From NCBI GenBank assembly GCA_023458835.1, contig JAEWWY010000021.1, positions 1-21,297 on the forward strand: a stretch of DNA of 21,297 nt, given 5' to 3'. The notes under the pieces are model-generated. The model did not search any database. It was not told where the DNA came from and saw only the letters and a program-made list of their open reading frames with translations. The stretch is from Bacillota bacterium (lineage in GTDB: Bacteria; Bacillota; Clostridia; Christensenellales; Aristaeellaceae). Each line of letters begins with the position of its first letter. Positions within the stretch are counted from its first letter, which is position 1. A program made the position numbers and the translations under genes. Shown here piece by piece: positions 7,746-14,994 of the stretch.

Positions 7746-8414
7746 CTGAAGGAATTGATGGACAGCCTCAAGTATACCTTCATAAACGAAGCGCTGCTCC
7801 GGCGCGCGCTGACCCATCCCTCCGCCGGGGGGGAGGACAACCAGCGGCTGGAATTTATGGGAGACGCGGTGCTGCAGTACTGCATGTCCCGCATCCTGTA
7901 TGAAAAGTATCCTTCCATGAGCGAAGGCGGCTTGACCCACCGGCGTGCATTGCTGGTGTGTGAAGCGGCTCTCGCCGGGGTGGCGGGGGAAATCGGCCTT
8001 GCAAAGCACCTGATCATGAACAAATCCCAGGAGCAGGACGGGGGAAGGGAAAACCCCTCCATCCTGGCCGACGCCATGGAAGCGGTGCTGGCGGCGGTAT
8101 GCCTGGATGGCGGCATTGACACGGCGCTTTCGCTTGTCAGGCGGCTCTGGCCGGGGGAAGAAAGCCTGACGCCTGCTTTGGATGCCAAAAGTGCGCTGCA
8201 GGAGTGGGTGCAGGCCCAGGGCCGGGAAGCGCCAACGTATGTGCTGCTGGAAACGGAGGGCCCGCCCCACAACCGCATGTTTACCGCCCAGGTGAACGCG
8301 GACGGGCTGCCGCCTTTTTGCGGCCGTGGAAAAACCAAGCGCCAGGCGGAGCAGGAAGCCGCGAAAAAGGCGCTTGAACATGTCAAAGGTTCGGGAGGGT
8401 CTGCATGCGGCTGA
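7746..8414 (+). CDS. rnc: Ribonuclease III
   Basis: RNase III cuts double-stranded RNA in rRNA maturation and RNA turnover. The catalytic domain shows YTFINEALLRRALTHPS, the signature NQRLEFMGDAVL (metal-binding Glu36 and Asp40) and the second acidic pair in LADAMEAVLAAV. The double-stranded RNA-binding domain fills the last 70 residues and ends in TKRQAEQEAAKKALEHV. Length is about 222 residues, normal. The start is uncertain. AGGAGGAG at 7733-7740 is a strong site, and the only in-frame codon at proper spacing is CTG 7746. Alternatives are ATG 7728 (before that site), TTG 7755 and ATG 7758 (too far from it, though GAAGGA precedes 7758). The 3' end overlaps smc by 10 bases, suggesting coupled translation. 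The Q before RLEF, where many enzymes have E, is also known in other lineages. Confidence 0.93.
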   Translation: MKELMDSLKYTFINEALLRRALTHPSAGGEDNQRLEFMGDAVLQYCMSRILYEKYPSMSEGGLTHRRALLVCEAALAGVAGEIGLAKHLIMNKSQEQDGGRENPSILADAMEAVLAAVCLDGGIDTALSLVRRLWPGEESLTPALDAKSALQEWVQAQGREAPTYVLLETEGPPHNRMFTAQVNADGLPPFCGRGKTKRQAEQEAAKKALEHVKGSGGSACG

Positions 8415-11400
8415 AAAAGCTGGAGATATACGGGTTCAAATCCTTTGCCCAGCGCACGGAGATCGTGTTCAACCAGGGCATTACCGGGATTGTGGGCCCC
8501 AATGGCAGCGGCAAGAGCAACATTGCCGACGCTGTGCGCTGGGTGCTGGGCGAGCAAAGCGCAAGGCTTTTGCGCGGCGCGAAAATGGAGGACGTCATCT
8601 TTGGCGGCACCGAAAAGCGCAAGGCCATGGCTTACTGCGAGGTATCCCTGGTGTTTGACAACGAGGACAAGTCCCTTCCCATGGATTATGCCGAACTGAT
8701 GGTGACCCGCCGGGTCTATCGCAACGGCGAAAGCGAATACTACCTCAACAAAGCCGCCTGCCGCTTAAAGGATGTAGTGGACCTTTTCCGGGATACGGGC
8801 ATCGGCCGGGAGGGCTATTCCATCATCGGCCAGGGCCGCATCGACGAGATCCTTTCCCAGAAGGGGGAGGACCGGCGCCAGGTGTTTGAGGACGCGGCGG
8901 GCATCATGAAATACCGCGCCCGCAAGGAAGAAGCGGAGCGCAAGCTGGAACGCACCCGGGAGAACCTTACCCGTGTGGAGGATATCCTGGACGAGCTGTC
9001 CCGCCACTTGGCGCCCCTGGCCAAACAGGCGGAAACGGCCAGGACCTATCTGATGCTGGCGGAGCAGTTGAAGGGGCTGGAACTGAACATCTTCCTCCTG
9101 CGCCATGACAAGCTGAAGGAGCGGTTGAACAGCCTTACGGAAGCGACGGCGGGCGTGCAGGCGGTCCTTAGCCAGAATGACGCGCGGCTTACGGAGAAAA
9201 TGGGGCTTCGCCGGGAGATGGAAGATACCCTGGAGCGCATGGAGGCGGACCTCCTTGCGGCCAGGGAGACGCTGATGCGCCTGAACGATGAATGGCACGA
9301 GGAGAAGGCTGGCCGGGAGAAGGTAAATCAGCGTTTGGAGAGCAGCCGTGAAAACAGCCTGCGCCTGACGGATGAAGCATCCCGGCTTACAACGCGGTAC
9401 AATGAGCTTGCAGCGCTGGAAGAAACCGGGGAAGGCGGATTAAGCACCCAGGAGGAAGCGCTGCAAAAGGACCGGGAGACGCTTGCAAGCGAGCAGGAAC
9501 AATTGAAGAGATACCTGGATGAGGAAGCGGCCCGGGAGCAGGAGCTGGAGGAGCATAAAGCGGCCATTCTCATGGCCATGAACCGCCTGAGCAACGAGCG
9601 CACCGCCCAGTCGCGGCAGCAGGCCATTATGGCCCAGATGAAGGAGCGGCTGGCGGAGCTGCTCACGAGCCAGGCCGATCTTACACAAAAGGAAACCACC
9701 CTGGAAAGCGCCTATCAAAAGGCGGTGGAACAGGGGGAGGCCACCCGGAAAAGCTGGCAGGAATTAACCCGGGAGGCTGAAAATCTGGACGGGCAGGTGC
9801 AGGCGCTGGGCGCATCCATCGGCGCAAAAACCACCGCTTTGCAGCAATCCGCCGGGCGCCAGCAGGCCGTGGAGAGCCGCCTGAAGCTGCTGGAGGAGAT
9901 GGAAAGGGCATACGAGGGCTACGCCCAGGCGGTAAAAAAGGCGCTGACCTATGCCAAAAATCAAGGGGAGAGCAAGGTGCGGGGCGTGGTGGCGATGCTC
10001 ATGCGCGTGCCCAAGCATCTGGAAACCGCCGTCGACATGGTGCTGGGCGGCGCGCTGCAAAACATCATCACCGAGGATGAGCCCACCGCCAAGCGGGTGA
10101 TTGATTACCTGCGCCAGAACCAGTTGGGGCGCGCCACCTTCCTGCCCATGAACACCATCCGCGGCCGGGTGCTGACAAGGGAGGAACGGTCGCTGCTTTC
10201 CATGCCCGGCTGCCTGGGGGTGGCCAGCGAGCTGATTTCCTTTGAGCCTGAATACAGGGAGATCATGGAGAACCTGCTGGGCCGCACCGTGGTGGCGGAG
10301 AACCTGGATGCAGGCATTGCCATCATGCGGGCAGGCCGCCAGGCCTTCCGTTTGGTAACGCTCTCCGGCGACGTCATGCACAGCGGCGGGTCCATGACAG
10401 GCGGTTCTGTGCAGGCCCGGGCAGCCAGCCTTTTAGGCCGGGAGCGGGAGATCGAGGAGCTGCGGCTGTCCGCAGGCCAGCTTGTGAAGGAGCTGCAAAG
10501 CCAGCGCCACGCCCTGGAGGAAATGGAAAAGGAGCGGGTGGAGCTCAAAACGCTCAGGAACGAGGCCATGGGCCGGGTACACCAGGAGGAAATCGCCGTG
10601 GCCCGGGACCAGGAGCGGGTTGTAAGCGCCCGCCAGGAGTGGGATGCGCTGAAAGCAAGGCTCAATATGACGGGGAATGCCCGCCAGCAACTGGAGGAAG
10701 GCATCGCCCAGATCGAAGAGGACCTGGAGGCCATTTCCCGCCGCACCGGCGACGCTTCCATGGACCAGGAGGCCATGGAGCAAAAAACGCAGGAGCTGCA
10801 GCAGGCGCTATCATCTGCCCGCCAGCGGGTGGAAAAGCAGCGTGATGCGGTGACGCGGCACATGCTGGCCGTTTCCGGCCGGGAGCATGAGATTGCCGGC
10901 CTCAAGCGCGACCGCCAGCGGCTGATGGAAGAGGTCAGGCACGCAAAGGAAAACCTGGAACGGCTGCGCAGGGAGACGGCGGCCGTGCAGGAGTCCATAC
11001 GGCAGGACGAGGCATTGCTTGCGCGCCTGGAAGAAGCCGTTGCTTCCCGCCACCAGGCGGTGGCCGATGCCCAGGCCGGCGTGGATGAGCTGGAAAGCAG
11101 CCGCCTTGCCCAGCAGTCATCGCTGCGCACGCTGCGCGATGAAACGGAAAGCCTGCAAAAGGAAGCGGCAGAGCTTACGGAGAAGCTGCACCGCACGGAG
11201 CTTACCCGTACCCGTGTGGAGGCGGACCTTACCGCCATGCAGGACCGCATCTGGAACGAGTATGAATTGACCTACGGCGGGGCGGAAGCCTACAGGGTGG
11301 GGAAATTCGACCTGTCCGCCGGCGAAAAGGAAGCGGCCTCCCTGAAGGAGCAAATCCGCGCCCTGGGCACGGTGAATGTGAATGCCATTGAGGAGTATGT

Positions 11401-11968
11401 ATCCACCAAGGAGCGGTTTGACAGCCTTACCACGCAGCAGCAGGACCTGAAAAAGGCGGAGGAGGATCTGGGGCTGCTCATCACGAAATTGCTTGGGCAG
11501 ATGGAGCAGCAGTTCGTTGCCCAGTTCAACCTTTTGAAGGGGTATTTCCGCGAGACGTTCGTGCGCTTGTTCGGCGGCGGCCACGCGGAGCTGAAGCTGA
11601 CCGACCCCAATGACGCGCTGAACTGCGGCATTGAGATCACCGCCCAGCCGCCGGGAAAAAAACTGCAATTGCTGTCGCTGCTTTCAGGCGGCGAGCGGGC
11701 GCTGACGGCCATCGCCATCCTGTTCGCCATGCTGAAATTGAAGCCCACGCCCTTTTGCATCCTGGATGAGATCGAGGCCGCGCTGGACGAGGCCAACATC
11801 AACTATTTTGCCGATTACCTGTCCGAATACGGCAGGAACACGCAATTCGTGGTAGTCACCCACCGCAAGGGCACCATGGAACGGTGCAATGCATTGTACG
11901 GCGTGGCCATGGAGGAACGGGGGATTTCAAAGATGGTATCGGTGAACCTGACGGAGTACGCGGGGTAA
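8405..11968 (+). CDS. smc: Chromosome segregation protein SMC
   Basis: This is the SMC ATPase of the bacterial condensin complex, acting with ScpA and ScpB to organise and separate chromosomes. Length is 1187 residues, as usual. The N-terminal head carries Walker A GPNGSGKSN at residues 31-39. Heptad-rich coiled coil runs to about 500, the hinge lies near 504-672 (GVVAMLMRVPKHLETAVDMV through the GGSMTGGS segment), and a second coiled coil leads to the C-terminal head. That head has the ABC signature LSGGERALTA near 1094 and Walker B FCILDEIEAALDEAN near 1117. Start 8405 lies inside the end of rnc, with GGGAGGG just upstream. Order rnc-smc-ftsY is the common Firmicutes arrangement. No frameshift or missing motif was seen. 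Confidence 0.98.
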   Translation: MRLKKLEIYGFKSFAQRTEIVFNQGITGIVGPNGSGKSNIADAVRWVLGEQSARLLRGAKMEDVIFGGTEKRKAMAYCEVSLVFDNEDKSLPMDYAELMVTRRVYRNGESEYYLNKAACRLKDVVDLFRDTGIGREGYSIIGQGRIDEILSQKGEDRRQVFEDAAGIMKYRARKEEAERKLERTRENLTRVEDILDELSRHLAPLAKQAETARTYLMLAEQLKGLELNIFLLRHDKLKERLNSLTEATAGVQAVLSQNDARLTEKMGLRREMEDTLERMEADLLAARETLMRLNDEWHEEKAGREKVNQRLESSRENSLRLTDEASRLTTRYNELAALEETGEGGLSTQEEALQKDRETLASEQEQLKRYLDEEAAREQELEEHKAAILMAMNRLSNERTAQSRQQAIMAQMKERLAELLTSQADLTQKETTLESAYQKAVEQGEATRKSWQELTREAENLDGQVQALGASIGAKTTALQQSAGRQQAVESRLKLLEEMERAYEGYAQAVKKALTYAKNQGESKVRGVVAMLMRVPKHLETAVDMVLGGALQNIITEDEPTAKRVIDYLRQNQLGRATFLPMNTIRGRVLTREERSLLSMPGCLGVASELISFEPEYREIMENLLGRTVVAENLDAGIAIMRAGRQAFRLVTLSGDVMHSGGSMTGGSVQARAASLLGREREIEELRLSAGQLVKELQSQRHALEEMEKERVELKTLRNEAMGRVHQEEIAVARDQERVVSARQEWDALKARLNMTGNARQQLEEGIAQIEEDLEAISRRTGDASMDQEAMEQKTQELQQALSSARQRVEKQRDAVTRHMLAVSGREHEIAGLKRDRQRLMEEVRHAKENLERLRRETAAVQESIRQDEALLARLEEAVASRHQAVADAQAGVDELESSRLAQQSSLRTLRDETESLQKEAAELTEKLHRTELTRTRVEADLTAMQDRIWNEYELTYGGAEAYRVGKFDLSAGEKEAASLKEQIRALGTVNVNAIEEYVSTKERFDSLTTQQQDLKKAEEDLGLLITKLLGQMEQQFVAQFNLLKGYFRETFVRLFGGGHAELKLTDPNDALNCGIEITAQPPGKKLQLLSLLSGGERALTAIAILFAMLKLKPTPFCILDEIEAALDEANINYFADYLSEYGRNTQFVVVTHRKGTMERCNALYGVAMEERGISKMVSVNLTEYAG

Positions 11969-12065
11969 TCTGCGGCGGCGCGGATCATGCCGGAGACGGC
12001 AAACAGAAACTGCCAGGCAGGGCCGCCGGATGCCTGTTGCGTGCTGCCGCCCAAGGAGCGCACCA

Positions 12066-12152
12066 TGTCATCCTGAGGGTGAGGCCCGAAAGATCTTGAC
12101 GCCGCATGCGCCTAAAAGATCCTTTGCTCAGGAAAGCTTGCTCAGGATGACA
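12066..12152. repeat. MITE-like inverted repeat between smc and ftsY
   Basis: A perfect 12-base inverted pair, TGTCATCCTGAG (12066-12077) and CTCAGGATGACA (12141-12152), bounds an 87-base element. Inside it, imperfect inner arms (AAAGATCTT at 12089-12097, AAAAGATCCTTT at 12114-12125) flank a GCATGC centre (12104-12109). The right arm also holds a direct duplication of TTGCTCAGGA (12124-12133 and 12138-12147, 14-base offset). From general knowledge, sequences of the form 'GTCATCCTGAG...AAGGATCT' recur as dispersed intergenic palindromes in many bacteria. No transposase is encoded, so it would be non-autonomous. No clear target-site duplication was seen. Confidence 0.7.
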
Positions 12153-12232
12153 GCGCGGGTATGGTTTGTTCAAGCGATGTGCATGATCCGGCAGATATGT
12201 TCCGGAAATAATTGTGACAAGGGGCAAGGCGT

Positions 12233-13141
12233 ATGGAAGAAAAGAAAGGCTTGTTTGCCCGCCTTCGGGAAGGGCTGCAAAAGACCCGTTCCAACCTTAC
12301 CGTCAAGGTGGATGAGCTGGTGGAGAACACCGGCGTGGTGGATGAGGATTTCTATGATGAGCTGATGGATATCCTCATTTTGTCGGACGCCGGCGTGGCC
12401 GCCTCCGAGGAGATCCTTGACAAGCTGCGCAAGCAGGTGAAAAAGGACGGCGTCAAAAGCACTGTAAAGGCCAGGGAGATGCTCCGGGACATCGTTGCCG
12501 AGGAGATGAACATCCCCCGCCCGCCGCTGAAGTGGCCCATGGTCATGCTGGTGGTGGGCGTCAACGGCGTGGGCAAGACGACCACCATCGGCAAGCTGGC
12601 GTTGCGCTTTCAGGCCATCGGCCGCACGGTGATGCTGGCCGCCGGGGATACCTTCAGGGCGGCGGCGGCGGATCAGTTGTCCATCTGGGCGGACCGGGCC
12701 AGGGTGCCCCTGGTGCGCCATGCGGAGGGGGCCGATCCCGCCGCGGTGGTGTTCGACGCGGTGCAGGCGGCCAAGGCCCGCAAGGCGGACCTGCTGATTG
12801 TGGATACAGCCGGGCGGCTGCACAACAAGAAGAACCTGATGGATGAACTGCACAAGATGCGCAAGGTCATCGACCGGGAATACCCCGAGGCGGATGTGCG
12901 CTGCATGCTGGTGCTGGATGCCACCACGGGCCAAAACGGGTTGCAGCAGGCCCGCACCTTCAAGGAGTTTGCCGAGATCAACGGCATCGTGCTCACCAAG
13001 CTGGACGGTACCGCCAAGGGCGGCATCGCCATCGCCATCCGGCGGGAGCTGAATGTGCCGGTGTGGTATGTGGGTGTGGGGGAGGGTATCGACGACCTGC
13101 AGCCCTTTGACGCCAAGGATTTTGCCCAGGCATTGTTTTGA
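12233..13141 (+). CDS. ftsY: Signal recognition particle receptor FtsY
   Basis: FtsY is the GTPase that receives SRP-bound ribosomes at the membrane. The 302-residue protein has the helical N domain (about 1-90) and the G domain. G1 is GVNGVGKT at residues 109-116, followed by DTFRAAAADQL, DTAGR (G3), TTGQNG, TKLDGTAKGG (G4 and closing region) and the C-terminal VGEGIDDLQPFDAKDF. It lacks the long acidic A domain of the E. coli protein, which is normal for Gram-positive FtsY. Its N-terminus (MEEKKGLFARLREGLQKTR) can form the membrane-binding amphipathic helix. Start 12233 follows the purine-rich AAGGGGCAAGG. A 264-base gap containing a repeat separates it from smc; no convincing promoter was found there. 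Confidence 0.97.
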   Translation: MEEKKGLFARLREGLQKTRSNLTVKVDELVENTGVVDEDFYDELMDILILSDAGVAASEEILDKLRKQVKKDGVKSTVKAREMLRDIVAEEMNIPRPPLKWPMVMLVVGVNGVGKTTTIGKLALRFQAIGRTVMLAAGDTFRAAAADQLSIWADRARVPLVRHAEGADPAAVVFDAVQAAKARKADLLIVDTAGRLHNKKNLMDELHKMRKVIDREYPEADVRCMLVLDATTGQNGLQQARTFKEFAEINGIVLTKLDGTAKGGIAIAIRRELNVPVWYVGVGEGIDDLQPFDAKDFAQALF

Positions 13142-13191
13142 CCTGTAAACGACAGATAGGACACCGGATGATGGTTTTCATGCCCCCGCTC

Positions 13192-13220
13192 TTGTCTTGT
13201 CATGGCCCCTATGCTAGAAT
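13192..13220 (+). promoter_or_regulatory. Promoter of the DUF975 gene
   Basis: A -35 TTGTCT (13192-13197), a 17-base spacer and a -10 TAGAAT (13215-13220) preceded by TGC form a well-shaped extended -10 promoter. It is 26 bases upstream of the gene start at 13247. It also argues against the longer frame start at 13202, which lies inside the promoter. Confidence 0.7.
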
Positions 13221-13246
13221 GGGGATATGTGGAAGGGAGTGGGGGC

Positions 13247-14005
13247 ATGAACGTATCCGACAGTTCCGCCTTGCGCAGACGGGGTCTTTCCGTGCTTCGA
13301 GGCAATTGGCAGACGGCTCTGATGGTGACCTTTGTGGCCGGTTTGCTTGGCATGGTGCAAAGCGTGATCCAATTGCGCCTGGATGCCAGATCATTTTGGA
13401 ATGGAGCAGGGTTTGAGCAGTTTGAGCATATCGCTTCATCCCTGGCCCCATATTCCGGTCTTTTGGCATTGCTGGGTATCCTCCAAACCCTGTTCTCTCC
13501 CGCTTTGAATGTAGGGATGAATACCTATTACCTGATGCTGCATAAGAGCGAGCAGCCGCCGTTTTCCCTGTTGTTTTCAAGGTTGCACGTATGGCTTCGC
13601 TGCCTTGGCCTGTTCATTTTGATGGGCATCTTTATCTTTTTGTGGTCGCTGCTGCTTCTGGTGCCGGGAATCATCGCCGCATATAAGTACTCCATGGCCC
13701 CGTACCTGCTGGCGGAGGATCCGGAAATCGGCGCCTTTGAGGCCATCCGGCGCAGCAAGGAAATGATGGACGGGCACAAGGCCAGGCTCTTTTTCCTGCA
13801 ATTGAGTTTTTTCGGCTGGATGCTGCTCAATGCTGTGGGTGTTACGCTTTTGTTCTCGGCGCTGGGCATCATCGGCACGGCGCTGGGCCTGTTTGTTTCC
13901 CTTGCATTGCAGGTATACATGAATTCCTCCGTGACCGCCTTTTATCTGGAGCTCTCCGGCAGGACGCCGCGGCCGGAGGAAGCAAAGCAGAGGCATGTGG
14001 CATAA
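13247..14005 (+). CDS. DUF975 family integral membrane protein
   Basis: This is a 252-residue polytopic membrane protein with about five or six hydrophobic helices. The family is recognised by the block from VPGIIAAYKYSMAPYLLAED to RRSKEMMDGHKARLFFLQ, that is, the pattern 'Y.YSM..Y.LAE.P..GA.EAI..S..MM.GHK..LF.L.LSF' typical of DUF975. The function is not established; related proteins are often single genes in Firmicutes. Start 13247 is chosen for the GGAAGGGAG ribosome site and because the alternative at 13202 lies within the promoter. It is monocistronic: its own promoter precedes it and it converges on the minus-strand cluster through a shared hairpin. Confidence 0.9.
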   Translation: MNVSDSSALRRRGLSVLRGNWQTALMVTFVAGLLGMVQSVIQLRLDARSFWNGAGFEQFEHIASSLAPYSGLLALLGILQTLFSPALNVGMNTYYLMLHKSEQPPFSLLFSRLHVWLRCLGLFILMGIFIFLWSLLLLVPGIIAAYKYSMAPYLLAEDPEIGAFEAIRRSKEMMDGHKARLFFLQLSFFGWMLLNAVGVTLLFSALGIIGTALGLFVSLALQVYMNSSVTAFYLELSGRTPRPEEAKQRHVA

Positions 14006-14180
14006 TTGGCAGATACGATTGCCCATGTTGCGGTATAAATGCATCCATGGATTCAGCATGGGGCAGGCGCGGGCGTTCACCCCAATTTTCCAATACTCAA
14101 TGAATACTGCACAGATACCCAGGGCACAGGCATCATCCCAGACATGAAATGAGAGATTTGACCCGGTATCAGCGCATAAT

Positions 14181-14221
14181 GAAAGCGCCTGCTTTCCTTG
14201 GCATGGAAGGCAGGCGCTTTC
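14181..14221. terminator. Bidirectional hairpin terminator between convergent genes
   Basis: Two 17-base arms (14181-14197 and 14205-14221) pair with a single mismatch around a 7-base loop. The stem is closed by GAAAG/CTTTC, which gives an A/T-rich base in both directions but only a short U-tract. It lies between the convergent DUF975 gene (plus) and the exported-protein gene (minus, ending at 14238). The rest of the 14006-14237 gap shows no convincing gene. Confidence 0.7.
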
Positions 14222-14237
14222 ATGTATGGTTTTACTG

Positions 14238-14975
14238 CTATAACAGCGAGGCGTATGCATCCGCCGTGGTTTCCTCTACGGTTCCCAAAGACGACAGCCC
14301 GGCCAGGTTGGAATAGAGGCGCTGTATTTTCCACCCGTCCTCATAGCGCAAAAGGCCAAAGCCGCCCAAATAGGCCTTGCCCTCCAGCTCATACAGCACA
14401 ATGCGCTCCGTCATTTCCAGTGCCCCGTTCAAAGCGGCCATTTTGTGAAAGTTCTCAATGTTCCTTTCGCTGTTCAGAATGCCTGGCATAGGCGGATCGA
14501 TGCGCAGAAGCTTCAAATTTTGAAGCTTGCCGGGATCGACGGCTTCCGCAAATTTCTTTGCGTCGTCAAGGCTTCCGCCCGAATACATAGGTTTTCCTTC
14601 CTTGACTTCAGGCACAAAAAAGCTGTAGACCATCATTTTCATCTGGTTGACCAGCATACCCATGGCGCTGATTTTGTTCATTTCCACGAACAGATCATAT
14701 TCCGGCGGCGCCATCTGCTGCATGGGCATCAGGACCTTCATACGGTCCAATGTGCCGGAAAAGTCATAGCCCGCGGCATATTCCGTCACAGCGCAGGCCT
14801 GCAAGGCCTTTTGCAGGTCGTTTTCCGAAAGGGCGGCAACGAAATGGCGGACCGCATCCTCAGGAACCGGAAAAACGGGCTCCTCCCCCTGCGCCAAGGC
14901 GCCGGGAAAGATGGCGGACAGGAGGATGCACAGCGCGATGAGGAAAACTGTTCCCCTTTTGAACCAGGCGGCCAT
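14238..14975 (-). CDS. Exported protein of unknown function
   Basis: I do not recognise this 245-residue protein. It begins with a clear signal peptide: basic MAAWFKR, a hydrophobic core of about 15 residues, and GALA before Gln29, a typical signal peptidase I site. No lipobox cysteine is present. The mature part starts with EDAVRHFVAALSENDLQKAL, the pattern of a helical NTF2-like or DUF4878-like domain, then FSGTLDRMKVLMPMQQM and a C-terminal segment LYELEGKAYLGGFGLLRYEDGWKIQRLY. This 'W.I' ending resembles small extracytoplasmic stress or folding factors, a loose likeness only. The start at 14975 follows AGAAGG and gives the signal peptide at once; the longer frame to 15194 lies within thrC and is spurious. 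It lies 19 bases after thrC and is likely cotranscribed. Confidence 0.75.
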   Translation of the reverse strand: MAAWFKRGTVFLIALCILLSAIFPGALAQGEEPVFPVPEDAVRHFVAALSENDLQKALQACAVTEYAAGYDFSGTLDRMKVLMPMQQMAPPEYDLFVEMNKISAMGMLVNQMKMMVYSFFVPEVKEGKPMYSGGSLDDAKKFAEAVDPGKLQNLKLLRIDPPMPGILNSERNIENFHKMAALNGALEMTERIVLYELEGKAYLGGFGLLRYEDGWKIQRLYSNLAGLSSLGTVEETTADAYASLL

Positions 14976-14994
14976 TTTCCATCCTTCTTTTCTT

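Noticed and set aside
11988..12036. Small hairpins after smc (TGCCG-GAGA-CGGCA, and CAGGCA with TGCCTG) as an smc terminator
   Set aside because: The stems are short and no T-run follows, so termination is not supported.
11985..12227. Small minus-strand open frame across the smc-ftsY repeat
   Set aside because: The translation is that of the palindromic repeat itself; such frames are common artefacts of this repeat type.
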